From contig CM055092.1 in NCBI GenBank assembly GCA_029204225.1, positions 65,006,797 to 65,070,796 of the forward strand: a DNA stretch of 64,000 nt, written 5' to 3'. The notes under the pieces are model-generated. The model was given only the letters and a program-made list of their open reading frames with translations. It was not told the origin of the DNA and made no database searches. The DNA is from Diphasiastrum complanatum (Eukaryota > Streptophyta > Lycopodiopsida > Lycopodiales > Lycopodiaceae). Of the stretch, positions 36,215 through 49,929 are shown in pieces; the stretch's first letter is position 1, and every line of letters starts with the position of its first letter. The position numbers and the translations under genes are program-made.

Positions 36215-37128
36215 GAATTTTTAAAATTTATTGATATAGAACATGAAGATTAGATATAATATATTGTGTATAGGTTTGGCTCAAATGAATCCATTAGGAA
36301 TTTCAAGAATGATTTTAAGCAATGATTTTCAAGCTAACAAGCTCTAGACAAGTTTGATGTACATCTTCATGATTAGTCCTTGAAGTTTTTTTCCTGAATA
36401 TCACTTTCTTTGTGTGCAAGTAGAGTTAGATTGCCATTCTCAAGGTGAAAAAAGATATGATCATAAATCACATTCATTGCAGAATAATGTTACATAAGTT
36501 CAAATACTATGAAAGCCTTTGTCAATACAAGTAAGTGCCTTGTGATGCTATTTATTTAGCTACCATTAGCCAATAGCCCTTGTAACTCAGTACTTTAGCA
36601 TTTAAAAAAGAAAAATTTATTGCATCATTTCTTTCACATCACTTGTGTAGAACTAGCATTCTTAGCATTCTTACATCTAAAATATCCAAGAGGTTGAAGT
36701 TTGCAAATCTGTAATTAAAAAAAAAATCACAATTAGTACAAAAAAATTATGTGATTACATTATGATGAATTTTGGATGCATTTTTTTTTTTGGTAGTGTG
36801 CAATATTTTATGCGTCCTTACATTTGGCTATCTCTTATATTGTCCAGTATGATTGTGTTGCACTATTTTAAACCACAAGAGAGCTTCATATAAAAAGTAA
36901 AACCTAAACCATGTATAGGTATTCTAACAGTTGGAAGTTTTAATTCGAGATTGAGAAAAAATGAAAATTTTCTTCTCTAAAGCACAAACTATAGTAAGAA
37001 ACTTGATTATCTAAAACTAGAATTTGAGGCAATATGGCTTTAATACAATAAGTTTAATAATTGAATAGGAAAATTGGATGTTCTCACCAGTAATTTTTTG
37101 TTTCACCTTTGATGCTTAAAGGATGTTA
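36215..37128. other. 3' flank of desaturase D2
   Basis: Non-coding, equivalent to the D1 and D3 flanks. No feature beyond poly-A/T runs. Confidence 0.4.
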
Positions 37129-38513
37129 TCAACCAGCTAGTCTAAGATTTATATCCTTCAATCTAGCTTGTTTCAAGTGTGTAAAATGGCCTTTGACTCC
37201 CTTCAAAAACTATAAGGGAAAACCGAATTGAAGGTCATCTAGGTATTTGTTCAAATTGCAAGACACAAGAAACATACTTGAACTTAATAGTTGATTTAAA
37301 GTTGTACATGTAGACGAATAAATTGAAGCATGAAAAATCATACACTTATACATAATTTGATGATTGAGCAATAATTGTTAGCTGTGTTTTTTTTATGAAC
37401 CCTTCTCCATTAAAACCACAATCTCATACTGAAGCATGACGTTTGTATGGAATATTGAACTCTTTGCAAGTGGCCTCCACAATGGGTTGAATACTTGGGT
37501 AGTGCATGTGACACAATCCTGGAAATAGGTGATGTTCAATCTGCATAAAAAATGTGAACCTTATTATCATACTTTTGTATAGTTTCATGCTAAAACTTGC
37601 AAACATTAGATGCACTCACATGCTAAAAAAAATTAGAATCTTCCTTTATGTAATTATAGACCATGACTTATTTAAGTACTTTAAGCTCTTATTTTAATCA
37701 AATTCTTCTTTGAAAATGCTAATAAATACATAATCTTCTAGCTAGATCAAGATGTTCATAGATTTGTAGTTTTGTAAAGATAGTTGAAGAAAGACTACTT
37801 CAGAATGAACTTGATTTCAACCAACAAGGCAAGTTGAATATAAATGTTATCCTAAGGTTAAAGATGAGTTTGTATAGATGCTTCTATGTATCAGTATATA
37901 AATGTATGCATATATAGAATATGCAAACGCCAACTTGTTCATAAGAGGCTGCCTTAAGCCTATGACAAGTGTAGGCGTCATGCTACATCTAGATATTCTC
38001 AAAAGAGACATACAAGCTTGTATGGGAAGCTATAAGCCACATGCTAACTAATGTGAACAATCTATCTTTTGGACAAGTGCCAATCTCAAGGTCTTCTTTG
38101 TATAACATAGAAATTGGGTCTTCCTCCACATTTTCATCGACTCACTAATAAAAGAGGTGTGATAAAAAATATAGGAAATTTGAATGAGCTTGCTTTCTGA
38201 AAAATCAGTTAATCTAGTATTCCTAATGCATTAGAGGATACACAAAGATGGACACAAATATTCAAATCTTATAGTGAACTACCTTCAGTATGCAAATTCA
38301 ATATGAATTAGTTAGACAAGCGTTCTCACCTTCACTATGCAAATTCAATATGAATTAGTTACACGATTGTTCTCAATGTTGATCATGAGCAAAAGAAATT
38401 TCTATAGACAAAATTTATAGTCAAAATTACTAATAATGTAATGATTATTTGGAAGTCTGAGAGAGAGAGAAGCTAGAGACAAAGGGGAGGAGGGGGGGAG
38501 AAAGAGATACCTA

Positions 38514-38516
<3 letters not shown>

Positions 38517-38565
<49 letters not shown>

Positions 38566-38607
38566 AGATGAGATGTTTCTTAGAAATAACATATATATAT
38601 ATATATG
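38517..38607. repeat. (AT)n microsatellites in D2 intron
   Basis: A 46-bp AT run (38517-38562) and a shorter one near 38591. The equivalent D4 runs at about 62725-62779 are much shorter. They lie in the intron before the His box 3 exon. Confidence 0.9.
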
Positions 38608-39426
38608 TGTGGGGTAAGCCTAATCATGCTCTGGACCGTTCAAAGGATGAAAGAAGCTAGCAACCTAGATGTAATCGTTTATAGGTGAAAAAGATATATA
38701 CTTATGACAATAACATATGCTATAATTCATATTTCTCACATGCCACCTTAATCATTATGTTTTGATGAGTATGTTAAATTCAAATCAACTCTCCAAATGT
38801 GTACCTTTCACGGGTCAAAATCATTTTTTCATAAAAGAACATGAATACTTTCAATGCTCCAACTTTTTAATATCATATAACACAAAATTGGCACAACTGA
38901 TATCCAAAGATCCAAAACTTACTTGGTAAATAAGTCCTCCGGATAGATGCAACCACAAGGTCGAACCTGTGTTGTAGTTTGTTGAGGCACATACCTAGAA
39001 AACAATAATATAGTACATTGTTATGAGAGAAATGATGAGTCATTGAGACCGAATGTGGTTTCTTTCCATACTTTATTTACAAACTGCAAGCAATCTTCAA
39101 ATTGAAAATTGTATGACCATTTGCTTTTCAATGAGGCATACTAGTGATATGGGATGTATTAGGACACGTGATCAATATACATTTTAGAGAACAAAGAGTT
39201 ATACTAACTAAATGAATCCTATGCATGTTTTCTAGTTTTTAAATAATAATACAATATAAAAGGAGATATGAGTTTTCTCTATAATGAAGATGAAAATAAT
39301 GTATGGAATTTTTTTTCTTTCTTGTGAACCCATTTTGTAACTTTTAAACACGACATATAAATCTTAAGTAACTCACACGGTCAAGCCTCTCTTGAAGTAG
39401 AGTTCCCATGTATGAATAAACTTGTG

Positions 39427-40736
39427 ATGCCATATTTATGTTGATATTTAATATTTAACATTTTTAGCAACGGCGCCAAAAATTGGTATATGTCGTACTA
39501 TACCAACAAGGTTAATATAGATTTTGTGGCAAATCGTATCGTTCCCACATAGGACAGCGTTAGAAAGTTATGTTTTTGGTACAATTCATGATAAGTGGTT
39601 TCGAGTGTTATTCTAGTTGTCAACAGACATTAAAAAGTAGCCAATATTACTTTTGTTTGGGGAATGTAATGTTAATAATTTCAGAACAACAATCTGGCCT
39701 CTATCAAATCGAATGAAACACGTTCTACAGATGAGATGTTATCAGAGTAGTACAACAGTGCTACATTCTGGCTGATTAAGGTGTCAACAGAGAATCGAGA
39801 AGTGTTCGATGTATTCGCTACTGTGTAGACAATTAATTAATCGCGTTTGCAAATTGTTTGTTTCTAGATAGAAATCCTCAACAACTTAAGTCCAATTTAA
39901 TGGTTAAAGAACACGAATAGTTTTAGAGCACGTTAGAAACTTATGTCAATTACAATTAGGAACACAGATCAAAGACTCAATTCTTCAAACAGGAACTGTC
40001 ATCTCATATGTATACATACAGCTTTATTCAATGAACGTGCTAGACTGCACCAAAGATAGTTGTTATTCGAGTGCCGAAAAGAAAGTATTCACGACAGACG
40101 AATAAGATAGTTCTTTAGAGCATGTTTTACGGATACACAGCAAACGACTGTAATGCGCTAGAGAGTCTATCTGATCAGAGAGTAATTCATGTAATGCGTT
40201 AGAGTTTGCTAGCAGACTCAAGATCACTCACACTCAGCAGTGCGAAGAACAAAGATAAGGGAGAATAACTCTCAAAACTCTATTCACTTCTTCAATCTCT
40301 TACATATGCATAAACTCTTCTCTCTCAATGCTTGAGACTGAAGTGTGAGATCAATATATGTTCTACGGGGCGAACAAACACACCTCTAAATCAATAGGTG
40401 CGTCGCTCCCGCGAAAGGGTCTAGTTAACAATTAGACTAAGTATACGTTCAATTATACCATAAGAGATATATTTAACTAAGAGTTAAGATTACTCTAGTT
40501 TAACATGTCTTTTCATATCTAGTCGTTTCATGTGGACAACCTAACCTAGTAAAGGTTATCCAAGACAATGTCTTTCCTTTTAAAGGTCTTGCCTTTTATT
40601 ATAAGGCAAGTACTTAGGAGATATATTCCCGAAAAATGACTTAGGCCTCTTCATGATTTATCCTTATCCGGCTCATATCTTCATTTTCGAGTATATCATG
40701 CCATATTTATGTTGATATTTAATATTTAACATTTTT
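39427..40736 (-). repeat. Tat/Athila-like LTR plus PBS between 39-bp direct repeats (D2 intron)
   Basis: Identical 39-bp sequences at 39427-39465 and 40698-40736 bracket an insertion. Read on the minus strand, a ~1215-bp segment TGATATACTCG...GACATATACCA (40698-39484) is followed by ATTTTTGGCGCCGTTGC. That matches the LTR end and tRNA-Asp primer binding site arrangement of plant Ty3/gypsy Tat/Athila elements. No internal domain or second LTR exists. The same structure, reversed, is in D4 at 60591-61880, so it predates the inverted duplication. Confidence 0.55.
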
Positions 40737-41057
40737 GTGGCATCACAAAACTTGGATCTGACTTGAAATTCAAACCCTACAAAATTGTCCATTTTTCAAA
40801 TTCTTAAAGTAAAGCTGTTGATTCACATTAAGTTGAAAATTAGTTCTTTCCATGTTTTGCATTTGCCGAATGTAAACACTACATCAACACTATCTTGGGA
40901 TTTAAAATTCCATCTATTATACATGAATTTATTAAAAACAAATTACATATTTCAGGGAGACCTAGATTGATTCACTGTTTCTATATAGCACAAATTAGTA
41001 ATCTATGTAGGCCGATATAAAGAGCATAACTTGTTATAGAAAAGTTGGTTTGAGAGT

Positions 41058-41241
<184 letters not shown>

Positions 41242-41543
41242 AATCATGTCTACTAATTTACTTTTAAGAAATTTCATAGTTTTATATCTTTCTTAAAGAC
41301 AAAATGTGAGGTTGATTTTGATTCCTTCTAATATGAAGGGCTCTATATTATGTTCTTTGTTGCATATTTCTTCCCGATTAACATATCTACAATATTTAGC
41401 ATCTATGGCAATGATTTTGATTTTCTTTGTCTGGATAAGTAGCTAGTGGTTTAAATATTGATGTTTCAAATCATCACAATACTATCCACTTGCATTACAA
41501 TGGACTAGACCTTTCAAAGATAAATTACTTATAACTTTATTGA

Positions 41544-41978
41544 TGTTATGTCCACATCCTACATATACGATTCAACGTAGTCTTGGACTTGGATACACGG
41601 CACTCCAGCAATCGAGATTATTGGTTACACCTCGTTATTCCGAACTAGGCCCGAAATGTAATTAATAACCTTGTGAGGACCCCCACACATATTATGACAT
41701 GTGGATCTATTGCATGGGTCAGGAAGGCTATGGGCATGGTGTAGAGTATCAATAGTAATGACTTGCACGTCACTATATGCATGCATGGGCACAAGTAGAG
41801 GTAAAGCAAGGGCTATTTCCTCTAGGAGAAACTCACCTTGAGATTTGATTGCCAGGTTACTCTCTCTACACTTGCTAGGTTACTCTCTCTACACTTGCAG
41901 CCTATTCCCTAGCATAGGGGTGATGCTATTGGAGATTGAGTCAATAGCATCTACTTAGTTGGGTGGTTTGGCTCCACA
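41544..41978 (+). repeat. Gypsy-type solo LTR-like repeat in D2 intron
   Basis: Starts TGTTATGTCC and ends GGCTCCACA. It shares blocks with the LTR at 4471-4893 but is a different subfamily. The D4 counterpart is 59420-59854. There is no internal region and no clear TSD. Confidence 0.5.
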
Positions 41979-44900
41979 GTCATTCCTTTGTGTGTGTCTT
42001 CAATTCACAACATATATTGATAATCTAATTTTGAGATTCTATTTCTAGATGTTTGGTCTTAGGCAAAAAAATTCTAGGACATTTTTATGGCTTTCTAAGT
42101 AGAGGAAGGTTGATAAATGATTAGAGCTAACATATCCATTTTAATTTCAACTACCATGCATAGGAAGATAATATGAAGAATCCATTTCAAAGACAATGGA
42201 AAAAGATAATATCTAATCAATATCACTTACCTGCTGTCATTGATTGAACGAGAAAAGCAGTCAAAACATTAATATGTAGATTTTTTTTTTTGATAAGATA
42301 ATAATATTTGTTGTAGTTTCAGAAAACATGTTTTATAATGAGTAAAATTAAATAGACAACATAATAATCAAAGAGAATGACATCAAGCAACTGTTATAAT
42401 CAAAACATGGATCTTGCATCAAGAATTTGATTGTATTAAAGAGTAAATGTTTTTCTATACAACCTGCATTTCTGCCCAACCATAAGGCACAATTGGAACT
42501 CCTTTATTTAGATCAAGCATCAAGAAAGTTGCAGCTTCCACCACATGACTAATCTCAAATAATATTGCTAGTGTCCATCCACACACCAACTGCACCAAAC
42601 ATGTAATATTTGTTATATAGAAAGATGAATACACAAGTAGTCCTCTTGACAAAAAATTCCAACAGTGTATCTCACTAAGCATATTCTAATTGGACTAAGA
42701 AACATGTGTGTTTTGATTATCAACAAACCTGTGATAAGATATATAGTTCCATCATTGTGGAGATTTCGTAGTTGCTATAAAGAAATGGAAGGATGACAAT
42801 GTAAACAAGATAGGAGAGTTTTGATCCCCCAAAAAACCAAAATTTGCGCTAATGCCTCTAAATGAACAACCACACGTTACACATAACAACGAGCACACAT
42901 CAGTGTGACAATCCAAGAAATAAACTTGATATTTTTGTACATATCATTTTTGCAATTTTAGCAAACGAGATGGAAATAAGTATATGAATTTGCATATTTT
43001 AAGACTTAGTGCAAATTAAGAGATATAATACTCACTGTCCAATTTTTCCTGTGAACAAGGCTTGAAAGTCATCGAACCAAATAGCCTTCAATGTCATTAG
43101 ACCATAAAGTGGCCATAGGTATATGTGCTGCAATGCACAATTCACAATTAATTCACCTAGAATGTTGAAAAAGTACTTGCAAAAAAATTTAATGCTAAAA
43201 GAATTCATAAGGCTTTCATAGCTCGAATGATGGCATTGGTAACTATGTGGGCTATTAATGTAACCTCATGACAATAATCATTCTTGCTAGAGAAAAATCC
43301 CATGACTCACCAGATAGGCATGAAAAGAGTGTTTTAGTTGTTAAGTGCACCCTTCTGATATCAACGTCATTTGCTCCTATAAAGGTGTTTCCATCAAATA
43401 TGAGAACCAAGGCCATGTAGAATATGCTCCTGCAAAGAAGTTCACATCCGAGGCGCTACAAAGATCAGCTCTTCTAATTTACAAATGTCTTTTGACATCT
43501 TAAAAGCTTCCAACTTTAGTCAATGACATGCTTGTAGTGTTCATTTAACAAGTGGAATGCAACCATCGATCATAACCATGTAGTCATTTGCAAAGACAAC
43601 AGTAGATTATGTAAAGGTTTTCTTTACATTAACTTGTTTTATGTTCTCCTAAGAGAGCCAAACATCCAAGTCTCTTATTGAATGTTCTTTACATGCACAA
43701 AATGAGCATTTTGGCTATGATATTTCTATCCTTTATCAAATACACATATACATAGAAACTAGTAGTTGTAAAATGTATCCAAAAGAATGAAAATTGGACA
43801 CGCACCATGGTTGCCGTCATGCATAGTATTCATCGCGATATGCGCTGATATGTATCCAAATGCAATTATAGCATATATAGAAGAAATGATAGGATTTTGG
43901 ACTTGGAAAAACATCACATAGTAGAAGAGCAAATACAATGCTAAGATCACAGCTGACTTGATAAACAAGTGTGAATGCACCCTTGGATTCACCTGCATCG
44001 TTTTCAATTAAAAAATGATCATTAGATTTTTACATTTCATACAAACATTTATATATTTAGCATAAAGATAAAATGATGTGAAGGCCTAATGACTTTTTGG
44101 AAAGAAGGAATTACTACTAAATTATAGCTTTTATATTGAGTATTTTAAGTGGATTGAAAATAACTCATTTATGAATTTTAGGAAGGAAAATGCCTACAAT
44201 TGTAAAAGCCTGTCAACTGATGTAGGAAATATGTTGCAATGTGTAAGAAAATACATGAAAGTACCTTGTTCCTATGAAAATAAGCCTCAACCCGCTCTTT
44301 CAATGCCAAATAAAAGGGTTCATTCACAGTGTCCAAGTACTCCACATTGGTCATGCGTAAGTCCTCATCGCTGGCATCTATTTCACCAACACAGTATTGG
44401 TCCAACAATTTCCTGATAGTCATTGGAAGATGTCAAGGACTTTAGGGCATAAGCACAAAAGATGAGTGGACACAATCTATGACTTCATGTACTGTTGAGT
44501 TATAGACTTTCTAGGATTCTATACCATCTAGCGTAGATTTCTATGTCTATTCTTTGTATGCGTCTCTCTGCATCGGCTATCGTCTTTTTGGTATCTTGTC
44601 CTCCAACTCAAAAGGCTTACTGAATTTGAAGGAGATTATTGTTTTAGCATTGGCCACACAATGCTAATCAGGAAATTGTGTGGAAAATAGCTAACTATCA
44701 GTATATTACTTTCTTGGTTTGCTTGCAGTTAAGAGCATGCTTAGCATGTATATACCAGACAAAAAGTGGATGATAGGAGTTGAATAAATATGTCGAATCT
44801 TGCCCTGCTCGCACGTGAATAAGACTTCCTCCAGGATGCTTTGGCACCCTGTTAGCAGAGCCCATGGATCAGTCTAGTGCATATGTTCAGCTACCATCCA

Positions 44901-45140
44901 AGGGCATATATAAAATATGAAGTACGATGCATAATTATCCCGTTCATGATTAGAAACTGGCCATAGCTCTCTACGCGCGTCGACCAGAATGCTCATGTGA
45001 AGGAGAATGCTGAAATTAATTTCATAAACTAAAGACGCAACAGCGCAGAATTCCTACAGGACTTTTGGAAGACAAGATAAGAAGTGGTACCATTCTGTCA
45101 CATCATACACCTTCCCATCAATTACCAGCCAGCAATGCTG

Positions 45141-45814
45141 TGATAAAGTGTGTCTCGGCTTATGAGCTTTCACAGCTCAAATGACTCATGCATGCATGCT
45201 GAGCTCTAAGCACTGTCGAATTATATTGTCATTAGAATTCAAGTTGGAGTTGGACGCAATCTAATAAGCAAGGACTAGATTGTACTGCTAAACAACATGC
45301 CATTCTTTGTATCGCGAAAAACGACGCGCTGATAAGGACTATTCATTATAGCTAAACTCATTAAGAATATTGGTATGTAGAGAGACTTACTGGAGCTCCA
45401 AAACACCGATAGAGATCAACCGTTAAGAGTTGGATTCTCCAATCAAGTTAATTTCCTGGAGGCTATCATGAGTGCAACGCATATCAATAGATCCACGAAA
45501 GAAAGCCTTGCGTTTATCTTTCTATGGCCAAATCTTCATCAGAGTAACCGCAATTCTGATTAAGTCTGAACAAATTATTTTTTTACATTTATGATTAGCT
45601 GGATTTTATTTCTATGGTCCTTTTTTATTTCTATGGTCATGTTTTTTTCTCGAATATTCATCAGACCGACGGCAATTCTGAGTAAGATCTGAAGTAAGTA
45701 GTATCTTAAAATTGTGAATCGCGGAATTTTCTATGCTCCTTTCTTTCAAATCTTCATCACACTAACGGCAATTCTGATTAGGATCTGAACTAAGAAACTT
45801 TCCACTATGGCCTA
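45141..45814. other. 5' side of D2 with degenerate tandem repeats
   Basis: The left part should contain the desaturase first exon or its intron, but no cytochrome b5 start is recognisable. From about 45517 to 45800 three diverged units share TTTCTATGG, an ATCTTCATCA-like block and GGCAATTCTGATTA, then (A)TCTGAACTAAG. This region has no counterpart in D4. Confidence 0.45.
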
Positions 45815-45938
45815 TATCAAAAATGTAATCGTAAGTATATCAAAACATATGCACTTTACAGTAATCATAGGTGATTTTCTTTATTGACGCTCTTCATATT
45901 ATGATTTAAATGCTTCAACATTGTTTTTTTCTTTCAAA

Positions 45939-46865
45939 TTTATATCCATCATGCATAAGTGAATGGGAGCCCGCAATCACTTGCAGGAATATTAGACGTA
46001 ATTCACTCTGATGTTGAAAAGCTGCAATACAGAGGAAAAAGTCCAAAGGAACTTGCAGATTGTGGTATCTATTTTTATGAATCGTTATATACGCCACAAA
46101 CAAATGGAGGTTTTGGCAAGCTCGAAGCAATTACATTGCCTAGTTTTCAAAGTGATGAGTGGCCTACTCCTGACAGTATTGTTTCTGAATTCTTGAGATG
46201 CAAACTACTCATTGATATTAAAAATGTTATGAAGATAAGCACAGGCTCAAAAATTGTTCACCTAAGTTGGTTTATCTCATTAAATATATTTGTTGATTTT
46301 TTCTCAAGTGCTAGTGTTCGTAGGACACCAGCTTTATTTGTTTGCAAGGATTTATCAGATGAGACTTTGTCAGATCTCATGGATCAAGGCTGGGATAATA
46401 AAACAAATAATGACATAGAATGCAGGATTTAAAAGTCCTCAATGATCTCTCGTTATCATATCGAAAAGCAAATGCTTAGTCTCACATTTAGCTACCAGAG
46501 ATACAAGAAAATTGAAGGTACATGTCTACCACTGGATCAAGACTTTGAACTAAATGGTCACACAAACCGAATGGAGATCAGCATTATCTACAATGAGGGG
46601 TTTTTGACTATGGTTGAGGTGGAAGAGCATTGGAAGCTTGATTTTATGAGAACAGAGCTCATGCTATTACAAACCAATCTACCAACATATTTCAGATTTA
46701 TCATCAACGGAAGACTCGTAATTGAAAATGTCATCATTTACAATTGCACATTCACTAATATTTGTCATGTCACAAATGCGAAAAAGACATGAGCTGATAA
46801 TGTGCTGCAAAGATCTACCTACAACAATCATCATTGTGGGAGAACAATAGTTTCAAATAAACTTT
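45939..46865 (+). pseudogene. Unrecognised gene, copy 2 (exon 2 only, broken)
   Basis: Counterpart of 1650-2581. The acceptor AG of copy 1 reads AA here, and a 2-bp loss near 45970 shifts the frame start. The frame is then open from SLAGILDVIH to a TAA at 46430-46432, where copy 1 reads AAA. It continues in the adjoining frame to 46792 and has another early stop. Exon 1 lies outside the duplicated segment apart from its last bases. Function unknown. Confidence 0.5.
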
Positions 46866-48454
46866 ACTAAAAATCTGTGTATACACTCTTTCATTCAATA
46901 AAGAAAAGCCCATGTTGGGCATGAGTACATGTATTTTGTGCTCCCAAATTCATAAAATAGAGCAACATTTGATATATCAATGTATATTTATCTATGAATC
47001 CTATACATGTATTTTTGTTCTATGTTATCTATATTTGTTCTAATCATAATTTAGTATATCTACATCATCCTTTGCACCATCATCAATAACGGGAGGCTGA
47101 AGCCTTGCCCTAGCCAGTATACTCAGAATGATTTCTTGTCTAAAACTGTACACCTGGCTTGATGTGTACTCAGAAAGTGTAAACTGCAAGATAGAACATT
47201 CATGTATTAGTAATGGCTAAAAACATCAACAAAGTAGAAAACTAATCATGATTCCAAAAATAAGAATAAACAGAATTTATTACCTTAGAAATATCAACAT
47301 CTTCCTAAAGGTTGAACCACTCAAAAAATAACTTGGCATTGTATAATGTGTACCACCACAGCTGAATGAATCATTTTGCTGGGGTGACTGCAAAAAAATT
47401 CAGCACACAAGAAATCAATTATGAAACAGAATGAATCATAATGAAACAAGTACATTAGAAAACTGATTTCAAAATGCTATTAAGAAAGATAGAATTTACC
47501 TCCAAATTGACGATCTGCCATTCCACGGAATGGGGAACATCTGTAGGAATATATTTACTTAAATAAGGAAGGTGTATATCTACATCCTTATTTGCATATT
47601 GCTCGCCGAATTCATCTTGACACAAAAACCTTTAATACTATTATCTACGTATCTCTTAATAGAGATCAGGTTTAAACTCTAGTGGTCACTGCAAAATAAA
47701 ATTGAAATTTCTTTAGCTGCAATTCTGAGAACTATTTCCATTGACAATGCCAATGTTAAAGCATAAAACAGCAAGAAGCATTTAATATATCTTCATTACG
47801 TGATTACTTACTTATGAAAAATTTTCTTACCTTTACAGATTGTATTCAAGGAATGCTTGTGTGCTGTTCTCAGCCTAAATCTTCTATTCATTAGGAGACA
47901 GACAAGTATATCAAAATTGAAGGTTGCTATTTTCTTGCATATGATGTTAAGAATAAAAGCACTTAAGTCAAGAGAGTATCTGGCATACTCAGGATTGAGT
48001 TAAAGTCATTTTTTATCTTGATGGATCTCCTAAGAGATTTTGGTGGAATGAATTTTTGTACTTTAGTTTTTGAAAAAATATAAGTGCACTGGTACCAAAA
48101 AGCATTCATGATAGATCTACAAGTAATGGTGGATAGTCTTGGACTATAATTGTTCGGATTCTTAACTTTTGAACATTGATTTCCAATGTAAAATGACATT
48201 TCTCCCAGTTATTCATGTAAATTGAGGTTACATGAAAGTGACGTTACTAGATTGGAGAGAATCAGACCCATTAGGAAAATTTATCGCTTAGTGTACTTCT
48301 AAAGGTCGATATAGTACTTCAATGCAGAGATAGATAATTGGAGAATTGTTCCATCTCTAAGTACTTATTTGATATTGAAGTCAGACTAAGGCTTAATTTT
48401 TAGGTAAATGTGAAAGTTAAACAATTGATTTGTTAGCTTTTGAACTTGACCTTC
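46866..48454. other. Decayed non-coding sequence, segment copy 2
   Basis: Counterpart of 2582-4170, with no recognisable gene. Confidence 0.4.
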
Positions 48455-49165
48455 ATGGTTCGTTGACTGCTCAACTGCTCATCCAATGTATCATATGAAT
48501 TTAGTTTATATGATGACATTTAGATATACTAAAGATTTTACCCATTTGGAGGACTTATCGCTCAATGTACCTTTGGAATTTGATAGAGTACTCAAAATTA
48601 GAAATAAACATATGAGGAATCTCTGGGTGCTTGGTTAGGTTGGTTGGTTAGATTGAGGATAATTATTCATGAGAAAGAGTTAAAAGCATACAAATTGGAT
48701 CTTCCCTAGTTACTCGTTCTGAGGACAAAACTGGTTTAAGGGGGGTACGTCCATGTCCAGTATGTGGAATTTGGAATAACTCCTGACATGGATAGCAAGT
48801 CACTCTAGTGTACATGGTTACTAGTTGTGCCTCATTATTCCGGGCTTGGCTAGTATAGTAATTAATAATCATATGAGGTCCCAGACCGATATTTGGACTA
48901 TGGAGCACTTGCATGGTGTTTGATTGTTATAATGCAAGAATAGGAGGTCAATTACTATTCTAGGTTGCATGGGGATTCTAAGAGGAATACTCTCCTCATG
49001 GGAGAGAATATATACTAGTGGAAACTCGCCCATCTACCTATTGGATTTTCTGATCCTTATAGCCAGGAGCCCCTCCTCTCTTGCATTCATTCACCATGGC
49101 ATGGGGGTGAAGTGGTTAGGGTATTGACTAGCCATTTCCTGTTGGTTGGGTGGTTTTGCTCCACA
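48455..49165 (+). pseudogene. Degenerate gypsy pol end and LTR, segment copy 2
   Basis: Counterpart of 4171-4893, more decayed. The coding tail has extra indels, and the junction between the purine tract and the LTR has lost the first bases of TGTTACGTCC (LTR from 48746). The LTR ends at about 49165. Confidence 0.55.
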
Positions 49166-49229
49166 TGTGTCCTTTTGGTTGCATGCAATAGGACCTAGTC
49201 AGATCTTCACTAGGCAATCCTTACGAGTT

Positions 49230-49525
49230 AAAGCCATAAATCATTTCAACTGGGTGAGAAGCCCGTTGAGCTGCCAGCTGGCAGCGCGAAAGATTTCTCT
49301 TCGTTTGTTTCGTAATCTCTCGTTTGCTCTCGTTCTTTTCATTTCTTTTCGTAGTTTTCGTTTTGTGTTCCCTTGCAGTTTGCGATCTTGGAGGTGTGTT
49401 TACGATTCGCGAATCATTCGTGCTTCGAGTCAAAGACACGTTGACCATCGCAAATCGTTCTCGTTCGACCTTCATGTCTTGTTTGTGCCATGACAAAGTT
49501 GCAGGAGTTCACCATTTTTGACACC
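49230..49525. other. Sequence unique to segment copy 2
   Basis: About 290 bp without counterpart in copy 1, less AT-rich than the surroundings, with an open plus-strand frame rich in Phe, Ser and Arg. It joins the gypsy LTR flank to the possible LINE scrap. It could be a retained internal piece of an element, but there is no motif I can name. Confidence 0.35.
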
Positions 49526-49929
49526 AAGATACATATTAAAGTCACCAGCAAGAATAGAAAGAAGGGAGTTATGAGAACTATCACTCTAGAGGTCACCACA
49601 AGAGTGGGGAAAATATTGAATATGTAAAAGGCAAACCCACATTTGGAGATAGTACTAATATTAACATGACCACCAGGGAGAGAGAAATGTGAGGCGAATT
49701 TCTCGTCTGTGAAAACAAGACTCACCAAACCTCCCGGGTAATAGGAGTGTAGAAGTAATTAAAGTTTCAGGGAAAAGATTTAGTAAGTACGTCAAGGAGA
49801 AAACCACTTAGTTTTGTTTATTGAAGACAAACCACAAGGTTAGAATGCTGAAGAGACAGAAGATAGTTAAAGAGAAGAGAGTGACAGATGGGGAGATTAA
49901 GCCCTCTAATATTCCAGGCTTCATGCTCG

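Larger units (their letters stand above)
31626..36630. repeat. Tandem duplication, copy B
   Basis: Direct repeat of copy A without copia-2. At the junction, desaturase-flank sequence (ATTGCATCATTTCT) runs directly into TCCTACTAGAGAAAG of the Transposase_24-like exon. At its right end it continues into the D2 3' flank, so copy B is in the ancestral context on that side. Confidence 0.9.

Noticed and set aside
43759-44007. ATG-started ORF MKTMQVNPRVHSH as an independent small membrane protein
   Set aside because: It is an internal desaturase exon. The upstream Met codons are intronic and the exon starts after GATGCAG.
45250-45510. Possible first exon of D2 ending at CTCCA|GTAAGTC (about 45395)
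   Set aside because: The phase would fit, but the upstream frame lacks cytochrome b5-like residues and has an early stop. Too weak to annotate.
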